DNA from: Devosia algicola
Lineage (GTDB): Bacteria; Pseudomonadota; Alphaproteobacteria; Rhizobiales; Devosiaceae
Length of the DNA: 64,000 nt
NCBI RefSeq assembly: GCF_028816455.1
Contig: NZ_CP118246.1
Coordinates: forward strand, 3,300,501-3,364,500
Reading direction: 5' to 3'
Positions 9,933-19,101 of this stretch are shown piece by piece. Under the pieces are notes generated by a model that was not told where the DNA came from, ran no database searches, and saw only the letters and a list, made by a program, of their open reading frames with translations. The translations under genes and the position numbers were made by a program. How positions within the stretch are numbered: position 1 is the stretch's first letter; each line of letters starts with the position of its first letter.

Positions 9933-10784
9933 ATGATGAACCAATCACCCGCCGAGACCGCCCTGAGTCGCGCCATGATCCGCTGGTCACTGACCCGCTC
10001 GACCCCGGTTGCCGAAACGGCAACCAGCTGGATATTCAAGGTTGAACAAAACGGCCGCAATTTCGCCGCGCTCAAAATCCTCAAGCCCGGCATCGGTGAT
10101 GATGAACGACGTGGCGCGGCGTTGATGAATTGGTATGGTGGCAACGGCGCCGCTGCCATTTTTGATACCCACGGCGACACCAGTTTCATGGAATGGCTCG
10201 ATGGCGACACGCTGGCCGAGCCGGTGCGGGCAGGGCGGGACGCAGAAAGCACGGTTGCCCTGTGCACCATAATCGCCCAACTACACCGAGCCCGTGATAC
10301 GCCGCCCCCCGAACTCATCCCGTTGCGCCAACGTTTTACCGCTCTTTTTGAGGCGGAAGCACGCGATTGGCCCCATACGGCGCGTGACCTTTATGCGCGT
10401 GCTACCGGCGTTGCGCTAAAACTCTTTGATAAACCGGCTGCCCAGGTGCCGCTGCATGGCGATTTGCACCATGACAATGTTCTTTCCTCTTCGCGTGGTT
10501 GGCTTGCAATAGACCCCAAGGGTCTCCTGGGCGATCCGGCCTACGAAGTGGCCAACATGTTCCGAAATCCAGCCGACATGCAAAAACTTGCCGCCGACCC
10601 GCGCCGCGTTGCCGACCTTGCTGATGCGTTTTCTGCCCGTCTCGGGTTCAATCGCAAGCGGGTGTTGGGATTCGCGGCCGCCCACTCGGCGCTTTCTGCG
10701 TGTTGGAATATGGCGGCGGACAAGCCAATCACCATGGACTTGGCAGTATTGCCGCATTTGCTTAGCGCCTATGATCAAGCCTGA
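9933..10784 (+). CDS. APH(6)-like aminoglycoside phosphotransferase family protein
   Basis: A 283-residue kinase-fold protein of the streptomycin 6-phosphotransferase-like group. The N-lobe holds the ATP lysine in FAALKILK. The catalytic loop is HGDLHHDNVL (about residues 173-182), followed by WLAIDPKGLLGDPAYEVANMFRNP, a diagnostic APH(6) segment with the metal-binding Asp. The family includes both true streptomycin kinases and chromosomal proteins of unknown substrate; nothing nearby points to resistance transfer. Stands alone, convergent with the EamA gene. Confidence 0.8.
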   Translation: MMNQSPAETALSRAMIRWSLTRSTPVAETATSWIFKVEQNGRNFAALKILKPGIGDDERRGAALMNWYGGNGAAAIFDTHGDTSFMEWLDGDTLAEPVRAGRDAESTVALCTIIAQLHRARDTPPPELIPLRQRFTALFEAEARDWPHTARDLYARATGVALKLFDKPAAQVPLHGDLHHDNVLSSSRGWLAIDPKGLLGDPAYEVANMFRNPADMQKLAADPRRVADLADAFSARLGFNRKRVLGFAAAHSALSACWNMAADKPITMDLAVLPHLLSAYDQA

Positions 10785-10790
10785 ACCCGC

Positions 10791-11225
10791 CTAGCGCCAA
10801 GCCACCAGAACCGCGCCACTCATGATCAAGGCGACCCCCAGCCAGTTCGGCAGGCTGAGTTTTTCGCCCAGAAACATGACGCCAAACACGGCAACCAACA
10901 CCACGCTCAGCTTGTCGACCGGCGCCACCTGGGCCGCTTGCCCGATTTTGAGTGCCCGGAAATAGGCAAGCCAGGACGCGCCGGTTGCAAGCCCTGACAG
11001 CACCAGAAACAGCCAGGTCTTGCTGGCGATGCTGTCGAGCGGCTGAAACTGCCCGGTTGTGCCAACGATGGCGGCCAGCACTAAAAGGATCACCACCGTT
11101 CGGATCAGCGTGGCAAAATCGGAATTGATATTGGTGATGCCGATTTTGGCAAATATCGCCGTAAGCGCTGCAAACCCTGCCGAAAGCAACGCCCAAAACT
11201 GCCAACTATTGAAAACTGCTCTCAT
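10791..11225 (-). CDS. Single-domain EamA (DMT) membrane protein
   Basis: A 144-residue protein with about four to five hydrophobic spans, equivalent to one EamA unit, half of the usual 10-span drug/metabolite transporter. It contains the typical SGLATGASWLAYFRAL and VAPVDKLSVVLVAVFGVMFLGEKLS segments. Such short forms are thought to work as dimers. The start at 11225 is taken because the upstream extension to 11306 is polar and contains the likely GGAG ribosome site itself. Substrate unknown. Confidence 0.8.
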   Translation of the reverse strand: MRAVFNSWQFWALLSAGFAALTAIFAKIGITNINSDFATLIRTVVILLVLAAIVGTTGQFQPLDSIASKTWLFLVLSGLATGASWLAYFRALKIGQAAQVAPVDKLSVVLVAVFGVMFLGEKLSLPNWLGVALIMSGAVLVAWR

Positions 11226-11449
11226 GCTGCGGTGTCCATTTTGCTCCTCGCCATGAAAATCGTCACGGCGCCGGTATAGTCCAGGACAAAGTGCTTGATG
11301 CCTCATCCCCAGGACGGCAAGATATCGCCTACGGCGCCGAATTGCGATTTCAAATAATTCGCGGTGGCCTTATGCTGGTCATTGGTTGGTGTCAGCCCGA
11401 ATTGAACATGATCGCCGGGCAATCCGGCTTGTTTCTATTGGATTGCTCT

Positions 11450-11967
11450 ATGCTTGTTTTGTCGCGCCGTGCCTTCATCGTGCTTGCCAGTGCCGGGACG
11501 CTAAGCGCCTGTGCGGGTGTAATCCCCAAAACCATTCCGGCAGGCGATAATCGCCCAGAATCCCTGACTCGCAAGCAGATACTGGCCGCCATCAATGCGG
11601 TGCGAAAGGCCAATGGTCGACCCGCTTGGTCTTATAACCCCCAGCTTGAAGCAGCCGCCCGCGCGCAGGCCAATCTGATGGCGGCCAAAGACAAGCTCAG
11701 CCACGATCTGGGCGTGACCCTGCGCCAACGCGTAACAAACGCCGGCTATTATGGTGCCGTCGGCGAAAATCTGGCGGGGGGCAAAAAAATCTCGAACAGG
11801 CCATCGATGGCTGGATGGGCTCGAACGGGCATCGCTCAACCCTGCTCAGTCCGAAATTTGTTGAATTTGGTTTGGCTGTTGCCCGTGTCAACAATGGCAC
11901 AAAAAGCCGCTACGGCCTCTACTGGGCAATGATCGCCGGTGGCCCGTTTGCCGCCTGGCTGCAATAG
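11450..11967 (+). CDS. CAP-domain lipoprotein-like protein, frameshifted
   Basis: Secreted protein of the CAP/SCP (PR-1) superfamily, roughly 170 residues. N-terminal twin-arginine-like SRRAFIVLASAG and then LSACAG, a credible lipobox with Cys. The CAP domain shows ILAAINAVRKANGRPAW, LEAAARAQANLMAA, LSHD and GENLAGG. The frame breaks in an A7 run at 11783-11789. One added A continues with NLEQAIDGWMGSNGHR and ends in YGLYWAMIAGGPFAAWLQ at a TAG at 11965-11967. Function of bacterial CAP proteins is mostly unknown. Divergent from the EamA gene. Confidence 0.75.
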
Positions 11968-11985
11968 CAGACCGCCCGGTTCACC

Positions 11986-12790
11986 CTAAGGCACCATCTC
12001 GACGCTGACCTTGCGCAGTGTCATGCTGTCGCCGTCAGGCGCACCCCGCAAGGGTTGGGTTGAAATCGCATCGAGCCCCGCCGCCAACCGCACATGGCGT
12101 TCTGACGGACACATTTGCAGCAGGCAGTCAAAGCCAATCCAGCCCAAATCATCGTCATAGGCTTCGGCCCAAGCATGAAAATCGGCTTCATTGTCATCCG
12201 ATGCCGCTACATAGCCGGTGACAAACCGAGCCGGGATGTCGAGCGCCCGCGCCGCGCCTATAAAACTGTGTGTCAAATCATGGGCACTGGCGGCGACCGC
12301 CTCACTGACCTGAGATTGGCTCTGCCCGTCAACGCCTTGGCTTTGGGCCTGTCCCCCATTGCCATCGCCCAGCACTTCGCCGACGCGCGCCATCAGTCCG
12401 TGCAATATGTCCAACCGGCTCTCGCCTGATCCGCGAAATTTGGACCACATTGTAACCGGCGACTTGGTCAGCCCCGTACTGCGTTTGTAAATTGCCGGCA
12501 CCGGCTCGCCGCTGGGCCGACCCAGCACGCCATGGCGGTCGATAGTGTTGACCACTCCGGTAACGCTAACCACCCAGTCACCCTCGGGTCGCGCCTGGTT
12601 TACCAGATGCACGGTGTTGCCAAATGCGTCGGAAAACCGGGCGGCATTGCCGATGCCTGTGGTCGAAACACTCCAGCTTTCAACGGTTTGTGTTGGTCCG
12701 CTTTGCGGTGTCAGCAGCAAATGCATCACCGCATTGGTCGACCCCTCAGGCGGGGTAATTGACAGGCTCGTGGCGGATGGCAATTCGCAT
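11986..12790 (-). CDS. Transglutaminase-like protein, frameshifted at N-terminus
   Basis: Transglutaminase-like cysteine-protease-fold protein of about 265 residues. The catalytic Cys would lie in the segment before SFIGAARALDIPARFVTGY; that part reads AVAASAHDLTHSFIGAAR, where Ala-His replaces the usual GVCRDFAHL Cys context. His and Asp are present in DFHAWAEAYDDDLGWIGFD. The true start is ATG 12790 (MRIAIRHEPVNYP). A G4 run at 12752-12755 carries one base too many and breaks the frame after about 13 residues. It ends the operon downstream of alpha-E and ATP-grasp genes. Loss of the nucleophile should be checked. Confidence 0.75.
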
Positions 12791-12813
12791 GGCTCTGTGT
12801 CTTTGTCCTGGCC

Positions 12814-13766
12814 CTAGTAAAAATTATAGCTGTCGGACAGCGTCTCGGTCACCCGATAGTTACGCGCCAGAAATTCCGTCAGGAAATCGTGCAGACCGTC
12901 GGCAAAAATCTTGTCCATAGTGTTGCCCGCCACCATTGCTGACAATCGCGCCGCCGCCTCATGGCATTCCTGTTTGACCCCGTACATCTTGGTTAGTCCA
13001 GCCAGTGTCTCCTCGATCATCTGGGCGCAATAGGCTCAGCGAGCGCGGCATTTCCGGCCGCAGGATCAGAAAATCAGCAATATTATGGGCCTTGTAGCGA
13101 TCATGATAAACGTGACGATAACTGCGATGGGCCGAAGCCGCCCGCAAGATCAGCGTCCATTGCTGAATATCGAGGCTCACCGCCGATCATCTTGGCACGC
13201 GGCAGTAGCACATAATATTTCATGTCCAGAATGCGCGCTGTATTGTCAGCCCGCTCGATGAAATTGCCAACCTGGCTGAAGCAATAGCCATCGTCGCGCA
13301 GTTTCGTGCCCAACAGTGCGCCGCGGAACTCGTGGCTCAATTGCTTGACCCATTGCAGCACGCCGAGCAATTTGGCCCCCTTCACATCGCGCGGCTTGAT
13401 CTGCGAAAAGGTCAGCCACGCACTATTTAGGCTTTCCCACATGTCGAGCGTAATCGCTGTTCTGACCGAACGCGCATTGGTGCGTGCCGCCAATAGGCAC
13501 GAATGAACCGAGGACGGATTGTCCGGCTCAAACATCATGAAATAAACAACGCTATCGAGATCGGCCTGCTCATATTTCTCCGCAAAGGCCTCGTCGACTT
13601 CGGCCGCCTGCATCATCGAGAGCATGTGCTCGCTGGCACCGCCTTCACGGCGTGCTGTCAGGCTCATGCGGTAGCCGACATCGAGCAATCTGGCCATGTT
13701 TTCGGCGCGCTCGACATAGCGGCTGAGCCAGAACAGATGCTGTGCCGTCCGCCCCAACATTCTCAT
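12814..13766 (-). CDS. Alpha-E domain protein (DUF403), two frameshifts
   Basis: Alpha-helical alpha-E protein of about 315 residues, starting LGRTAQHLFWLSRYVERAENMARLLD, the standard opening. Two breaks divide it. At 13174-13175 an extra base turns GGELDIQQW into another frame, and at 13033-13034 an extra base interrupts SLSYCAQMIEETL. Removing one C from GAGCCT (reverse strand) at both places restores the reading through to NYRVTETLSDSYNFY. It overlaps the ATP-grasp gene by 4 bases. These proteins always travel with the ATP-grasp protein and are presumed partners; their activity is unknown. Confidence 0.85.
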
Positions 13767-15184
13767 TCCTCTAGCACCCAGGTATCTTTGGTGCCGCCGC
13801 CCTGGCTGGAATTGACCACCAGCGAGCCTTTCTTGAGGGCAACCCGTGTCAGACCACCAGGTGTTATCCGCACCTCGTCGCCAATCAATACATAGGGCCG
13901 CAGATCAACATGGCGAGGCGCAATCCCCGAACGCACAAATGTCGGGCAGGTCGACAGTGCCAAGGTTGGTTGCACGATATAATTGTCCGGCCGCGCCTCG
14001 ATCCGTTTCTTGAATTCCTCGCGCAACGCCTTGCTCGAAGTGGGACCAATCAGCATGCCGTAGCCGCCTGAGCCATGCACCTCCTTGACCACCAGATCCT
14101 GCAAATTGTCAAACACCCATGCCCGCTCGTCACTATCGACGCAATTGTGCGTCGGCACATTGTTGAGCAATGTCTTCTCGCCCAGATAAAATTCAACGAT
14201 TTCTGGCACATAGGTGTAGACTGCCTTATCATCGGCAATACCGGTGCCCGGAGCATTGACCAGCGTCACATTGCCAGATCGATAGGCATCAAACAGGCCC
14301 GGGACCCCCAGCATGGAATCGGAACGAAAAGTCAGCGGGTCCAGATAATCGTCGTCGATCCGGCGATAGATTACATCGACCCGCTCGGGTCCGGTCGTGG
14401 TGCGCATATAGACCCGCCCGCCATCGACAAACAGGTCCGGCCCCTCGCAGAGTTGCGCGCCCATCTGATCGGCCAGAAACGAATGTTCGAAATAGGCCGA
14501 ATTGTAGATGCCCGGAGTCAAAACCGCGATCGTTGGCGCGCCACTGGTGTTATGCGGTGCGACGCTTTCCAGCGTCCGACGCAAATTTTCAGGATAGGTT
14601 TCAACTGGCGCAACTTTGCAGCGCTGGAATAGATCCGGCGCCAATTGCATCATCGCTTCACGATCCTCGAGCATGTAGGAGACGCCCGAGGGCGTGCGCA
14701 AATTGTCTTCAAGAACGTAGAACTCGTCGGGGCCGGTGCGAACAATATCGACACCGATAATATGCGCATAAACTCCCTTGGCGGGCTCAAGTCCCATCAT
14801 TTCAGGGCAGAAAGCGGAATTTTGCAGGATCAGTTTTTCGGGAATGCGGCCCGCCCGCAAAATCTCCTGACGGTGATAAATGTCATAAAGAAACGCGTTG
14901 AGCGCCCGAACCCGTTGCTCGATACCCCGCGACAGCCGCCGCCACTCCATTGCTGAAATTATGCGCGGGATGACGTCGAACGGAATAAGTTTCTCGTTGC
15001 CTTCGTCCGAGCCATAAACCGCAAAGGTAATCCCCAGACGTCGAAAAATTGCCTCCGCGTCGGCGGACATAAGGCTCAAGCCCTTGTCAGGCTGCTCATC
15101 CAGCCATTGGGCCAGGGCGCTATAGGGCTCGCGGACCGATCCATCCGCATTATACATTTCATCGAACGGCGTTGTGTCGCCCAT
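13763..15184 (-). CDS. Circularly permuted ATP-grasp protein (DUF404/407)
   Basis: A 473-residue intact protein of the circularly permuted ATP-grasp family, predicted from the fold to form amide or peptide bonds using ATP. Conserved segments seen: FDEMYNADGSVREPY at the start, LLYDIY-like FLYDIYHRQEIL, VLEDNLRTPSGVSYMLE, VDVIYRRIDDDYLDPL, GTGIADDKAVYTYVPE, VVKEVHGSGGYGMLIGP and GGLTRVALKKGSLVVNSSQGGGTKDTW. It is the first gene of the three-gene unit with alpha-E and transglutaminase, in the conserved order. Substrate unknown. Confidence 0.9.
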   Translation of the reverse strand: MGDTTPFDEMYNADGSVREPYSALAQWLDEQPDKGLSLMSADAEAIFRRLGITFAVYGSDEGNEKLIPFDVIPRIISAMEWRRLSRGIEQRVRALNAFLYDIYHRQEILRAGRIPEKLILQNSAFCPEMMGLEPAKGVYAHIIGVDIVRTGPDEFYVLEDNLRTPSGVSYMLEDREAMMQLAPDLFQRCKVAPVETYPENLRRTLESVAPHNTSGAPTIAVLTPGIYNSAYFEHSFLADQMGAQLCEGPDLFVDGGRVYMRTTTGPERVDVIYRRIDDDYLDPLTFRSDSMLGVPGLFDAYRSGNVTLVNAPGTGIADDKAVYTYVPEIVEFYLGEKTLLNNVPTHNCVDSDERAWVFDNLQDLVVKEVHGSGGYGMLIGPTSSKALREEFKKRIEARPDNYIVQPTLALSTCPTFVRSGIAPRHVDLRPYVLIGDEVRITPGGLTRVALKKGSLVVNSSQGGGTKDTWVLEE

Positions 15185-15365
15185 TGTGCTCCACTGGTGT
15201 TACGGCTCGTCCCATCACCCTGCCATTGCTACACATTTGCGCGCCCGCGTCCAGCGGCTCGAAACCGAATTTGTCACACCAACGGGTCGGAGTGTGTCGA
15301 CTTGGCGGCAATGGGCAGCTATCAATCGTTCACCCCACCGCCTGATTCATATCAACGAGACCGCC

Positions 15366-16295
15366 ATGCCCACCGAAATCTTGCAGACCCATCCTTTGCA
15401 CGCTGGTTGCGAGACGGCGCTCGCCGAACGCTATCAAGTGCACAAATTGCACGAAGCCGCCGATCCCGAGGCGCTGCTGACCCGCTTGGCGCCGTCGCTG
15501 CGGGCCATCGCCGGGGGCAGTGTCAGCGCCACCCTGATGGACAAGTTGCCCAAGCTTGAACTCATCGCCAATTTTGGCGTTGGTTACGACACAATCGATG
15601 CGGTTGCCGCCAAAGCGCGCAATATCCGCGTCACCAACACGCCCAATGTGCTCAATGATGCCATGGCTGAAATGACCATCGGCCTGATGATCGCGCTGGC
15701 ACGCCGCCTGCCACAGGCCGACCAATATGTGCGGGCAGGCAAATGGCCGCAGGCCAATTTCGGTCTGTTCAGCGAACTGACCGGCAAGACGGTTGGCATT
15801 CTCGGTCTTGGTCGCATCGGCAAGGAAATCGCCGTGCGCGCACAGGCCATGAAAATGCGTGTGGTTTACTTTGGTCGCACCCATCAGGAAAACGAGCCCT
15901 ACGTCTACTACGATAATCTCACCGATATGGCGCGGGACTGCGATTGGCTCGTTGTCATCGCCCCCGGTGGCAAGGGCACCAGGGGCATTGTGTCGCGTCA
16001 GGTGCTCGAGGCGCTCGGGCCAAAAGCCTATTTGGTCAATGTTGCCCGCGGCACCTTGATCGATGAAGCGGCCATGGTTGAAATGCTGGCCAATGGCCAG
16101 CTGGCAGGCGCCGCGCTCGATGTGTTTGAGGATGAACCCAATGTACCCGAGCAATTATATGGGCTGGACAATGTTGTGTTGTCGCCGCATCAGGGCAGCG
16201 CCACCCACCAGACCCGCGACGCGATGGGCGCAATGGTCGTTGCCAATCTCGATGCTCACTTCGCCGGTGAGCCGCTGCTGAGTGCTGTCATATGA
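15366..16295 (+). CDS. D-isomer-specific 2-hydroxyacid dehydrogenase (glyoxylate/hydroxypyruvate reductase-like)
   Basis: A 309-residue NAD(P)-dependent reductase. The dinucleotide motif is GILGLGRIGKEIA (about residues 145-157). Catalytic residues fit the family: Arg in NVARGTLID, Glu in FEDEPNVP, His in SPHQGSATHQTR. The Gly-Ser-Ala after the His suggests the GhrB/hydroxypyruvate reductase side. The frame is open from 15174 but ATG 15366 (MPTEILQTHPL) is the family start. It overlaps the following GST by the ATGA quartet, so they are cotranscribed. Intact. Confidence 0.88.
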   Translation: MPTEILQTHPLHAGCETALAERYQVHKLHEAADPEALLTRLAPSLRAIAGGSVSATLMDKLPKLELIANFGVGYDTIDAVAAKARNIRVTNTPNVLNDAMAEMTIGLMIALARRLPQADQYVRAGKWPQANFGLFSELTGKTVGILGLGRIGKEIAVRAQAMKMRVVYFGRTHQENEPYVYYDNLTDMARDCDWLVVIAPGGKGTRGIVSRQVLEALGPKAYLVNVARGTLIDEAAMVEMLANGQLAGAALDVFEDEPNVPEQLYGLDNVVLSPHQGSATHQTRDAMGAMVVANLDAHFAGEPLLSAVI

Positions 16296-16912
16296 GCGCT
16301 CTAGTCCTCTATGGCGGTCGCCGCTCGCCGTTCGTTCGCCGGATCGCCCTTTGGTTGGCGCTGCAGGGCCGCGCATTCGAACGCCGTGAAGTCGGCGTGT
16401 TCGGCGCGGATTTTGAATCCTTCAAGACGATCAACCCATTGGGGCGCGTCCCGGCGCTGACGCTCGAAAATGGCGACCATTTGATCGAATCCGGTGCCAT
16501 AATCGATTATCTCGAGGACACCGCCGCGCCCGAAAACCGATTGATCCCGGCTGCCGCGGGACCACGCCTCCAATGCCAGCAGCTAATGGCATTGGCCGGT
16601 GCTACGGGCGAAAAAGCCGTCGCCTATGTCTACGAAACAGAACGAAGGCCCGCTCAATTGCAATGGCCTGAGTGGCGCGATCGCATGGAACGCCAGGTTC
16701 TAGGTGGTCTCGCGGCGCTCGAGGCCAAAACCCCTACTGACGGCTGGTTTGGTGGCGATAAGCCCAATGGCGCCGATATTGCTGCAGTCACCATCCATGA
16801 TTTCGCTGGCACCATAAAAACCATCGATATGAAGACCAGCTATTGCCGACTTGCGGCTCTATCGGCCCGCGCCAACGCTACCGAGGCATTTTCGGCGAGC
16901 GCCCTCGGCTAG
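16292..16912 (+). CDS. Glutathione S-transferase family protein
   Basis: A 206-residue GST. The thioredoxin-like N-terminal domain has the SPFVRRIALWLALQG helix and the cis-Pro region GRVPAL, followed by the glutathione-contacting ESGAIIDYLED. The C-terminal helical domain includes GWFGGDKPNGADIAAV, the conserved Asp capping motif. Translationally coupled (ATGA) to the preceding hydroxyacid dehydrogenase. Substrate not predictable. Confidence 0.88.
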   Translation: MSALVLYGGRRSPFVRRIALWLALQGRAFERREVGVFGADFESFKTINPLGRVPALTLENGDHLIESGAIIDYLEDTAAPENRLIPAAAGPRLQCQQLMALAGATGEKAVAYVYETERRPAQLQWPEWRDRMERQVLGGLAALEAKTPTDGWFGGDKPNGADIAAVTIHDFAGTIKTIDMKTSYCRLAALSARANATEAFSASALG

Positions 16913-17034
16913 CGGAAATTTTCAGCCCCGCCATGGCACAGGTGCATGACACCCATCCGGGGGTGAGGCTGGAAACGCGCGCTATTTCGCGCTAGCTGGC
17001 TGCACGGACAACCCCAAACAATTGGAGCGACAAG

Positions 17035-18675
17035 ATGCAGGAATGGTGGCGGGGCGGGGTAATCTATCAGGTCTATCCCCGCTCGTTCCAGGATAGCGAT
17101 GGCGACGGCGTTGGCGATCTGCCCGGTATCATGAGCCGCCTGGATCACATCGCCAGCCTTGGCGTTGACTGCCTATGGCTCTCCCCGATCTTTGAAAGTC
17201 CTCAGGCAGACATGGGCTACGATGTCTCCAATTATACCGATATCGACAGGCTTTTTGGCTCTATTGAAGATTTTGACTCCCTGATCGCCCGCGCCCATTC
17301 GCTGGGCCTCAAGGTCATCGTTGATCAGGTGCTCAGCCACTCCTCTGACCACCATCCCTGGTTTACCGAGAGCAAGCTTAGTCGCACGAATGCGCGTGCC
17401 GACTGGTACATTTGGGCCGATCCCCTTGAAGATGGTTCACCGCCCAACAACTGGCCATCAGTGTTCGGGGGTCGCGCCTGGGAATGGAATTCGACTCGTC
17501 GCCAATATTACATGCACAACTTTCTTGCCGCCCAGCCGGACTTGAATTTTCACAATCCCGCTGTTCAGGACGCCGTGCTCGACGTCATGCGTTTCTGGTT
17601 GGAGCGCGGCATTGACGGCTTCCGCTTTGATACGGTCAATTATTTCTTCCACGACGAAATGCTGCGCTCCAACCCGCCGGCGCGCCGTCCTGAACATTTG
17701 CCCTATGCAGTAAATCCTTACGACATGCAGGAGCATGTCTATTCCAAGAGCCGCCCCGAAAATGTCGTGTTCCTGACCCGCGTCCGCGCCTTGCTCGACG
17801 AGTTTCCCGGCACCACGTCGGTGGGCGAAGTTGGTGACAGCCACCAGGCGGTCGAATTGATGGCCGAATATACCTCGGGCGGCGACAAGCTGCACATGTG
17901 CTATTCGTTCGAATTTTTAGGCGAGGAATATACTGCCAGCCATTTCCGCACGCGCATTGAATCATTTTTCAATGCCAGCGGCGATGGTTGGCCCTGCTGG
18001 AGTTTTTCCAATCACGATGTCCGCCGCCACATCACCCGCTGGGCGCCGTTCAGCCAACATCCTGTTGAATTGGGTCAGCAGGCCGCGGCCCTGTTGATGT
18101 CGCTCAAGGGCTCGGTGTGCCTCTACCAGGGTGAGGAGCTTGGCCTGCCCGAGGCAGACATAAATTTCGAGGAATTGACCGACCCGCCGGGTATTCGTTT
18201 CTGGCCCGAATACAAGGGACGGGATGGCTGCCGCACGCCAATGCCCTGGGAAAAAGGCGACGCACCAAATGGCTTTACCACCGGCAAGCCCTGGCTGCCA
18301 GTCAAGGCAAACCACGCCCTGTTAAGCGTCGCGGCACAGAGCCAGGACCCGGCATCGATGCTCAACTTCTATCGCCAGATTCTCGCCTGGCGGCGACGGC
18401 AACCCGCTTTGGTGACCGGTGACATCGAATTTTTTGATACCGCCGAGCCCGTGCTGGCCTTTCGCCGCACCATTGGCGACACCGCAATAATCTGCCTGTT
18501 CAACCTGTCCGCCCAAAGTCTGGACCTTACGCTTGGTGGCCTGGATAACGCCATCGAACCTGATCCGGTTTCCCGACGCGCGACCCTCAAGGATCAAATA
18601 TTGACGCTGGGCGCCAACGGTTTTGGCTTTATCGAAACCCCCGCTGCAGAAACGATTTCGGTGCAATTCGCCTGA
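17035..18675 (+). CDS. GH13 alpha-glucosidase (first copy)
   Basis: A 546-residue cytoplasmic alpha-amylase-family enzyme of the oligo-1,6-glucosidase/alpha-glucosidase type, hydrolysing short alpha-glucosides. Conserved regions in order: GVDCLWLSPIFESP, VDQVLSHSSDHHPWF, GIDGFRFDTVN with the nucleophile Asp, GTTSVGEVGD with the acid/base Glu, and WSFSNHDVRR with the stabilising Asp. SVCLYQGEELGLPEADI follows in the C-terminal part. A small beta domain ends the protein. A second closely similar copy lies at 26623-28297. Intact, and useful as reference for the frameshift in the other copy. Confidence 0.92.
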   Translation: MQEWWRGGVIYQVYPRSFQDSDGDGVGDLPGIMSRLDHIASLGVDCLWLSPIFESPQADMGYDVSNYTDIDRLFGSIEDFDSLIARAHSLGLKVIVDQVLSHSSDHHPWFTESKLSRTNARADWYIWADPLEDGSPPNNWPSVFGGRAWEWNSTRRQYYMHNFLAAQPDLNFHNPAVQDAVLDVMRFWLERGIDGFRFDTVNYFFHDEMLRSNPPARRPEHLPYAVNPYDMQEHVYSKSRPENVVFLTRVRALLDEFPGTTSVGEVGDSHQAVELMAEYTSGGDKLHMCYSFEFLGEEYTASHFRTRIESFFNASGDGWPCWSFSNHDVRRHITRWAPFSQHPVELGQQAAALLMSLKGSVCLYQGEELGLPEADINFEELTDPPGIRFWPEYKGRDGCRTPMPWEKGDAPNGFTTGKPWLPVKANHALLSVAAQSQDPASMLNFYRQILAWRRRQPALVTGDIEFFDTAEPVLAFRRTIGDTAIICLFNLSAQSLDLTLGGLDNAIEPDPVSRRATLKDQILTLGANGFGFIETPAAETISVQFA

Positions 18676-18699
18676 TCACTGGACCTGGCAGAAATCGTA

Positions 18700-18727
18700 G
18701 CTACGCGAACCAATCGGCTCGCGTAGC
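18700..18727. terminator. Inverted repeat between convergent genes
   Basis: Perfect nine-base stem GCTACGCGA / TCGCGTAGC with a ten-base loop between the GH13 gene and the convergent secreted-protein gene. No T-run on either side, so a role as terminator is possible rather than clear. Confidence 0.4.
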
Positions 18728-18752
18728 AATTTGGTCGGGGTGCAGGTTCCCG

Positions 18753-19055
18753 CTAAAACACTTGGCGAAACGTATTGGGATCATAATATTCCATGGTCTC
18801 ACCGCCGCCGGGGTTTCTGACAAAGGCACGCAGGCAGCCGTTCCAGCGCTCAACGCTGGTGGCATCGACCCCCATGCGCCGCAGTTGCATAAGATCAAGC
18901 TGGTTCTGGTCGAACTCGCTTGAGGAGCGCGGCCCGCCGACGCCAAATGTAATGCTGACGCCGCCGCGATCATCGGTGCAAAATGGCGTGGCCATCGCAG
19001 GAACACTAAACATTGCCAGCACCAGAAGGGCTGGCATCAATGGTTTGACTATCAT
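18753..19055 (-). CDS. Small secreted protein, unknown
   Basis: About 100 residues with a signal peptide (MIVKPLMPALLVLAMFSVPAMA, cleavage before TPFC). The mature part has two Cys (FCTDDRGG and WNGCLRAF), which may pair, and ends NPGGGETMEYYDPNTFRQVF. Longer starts at 19079/19076 exist, but GGAG lies 9 bases before ATG 19055. No family recognised; a periplasmic protein by inference. Confidence 0.6.
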   Translation of the reverse strand: MIVKPLMPALLVLAMFSVPAMATPFCTDDRGGVSITFGVGGPRSSSEFDQNQLDLMQLRRMGVDATSVERWNGCLRAFVRNPGGGETMEYYDPNTFRQVF

Positions 19056-19101
19056 CTTGAATCTCCAATCTGCCATCATATTGCCAATGATTGTGGCGGA
19101 C

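Noticed and set aside
9933..10784. Streptomycin resistance gene acquired by transfer
   Set aside because: Base composition matches its neighbours and there is no mobile element; many chromosomal members of this family have other roles.
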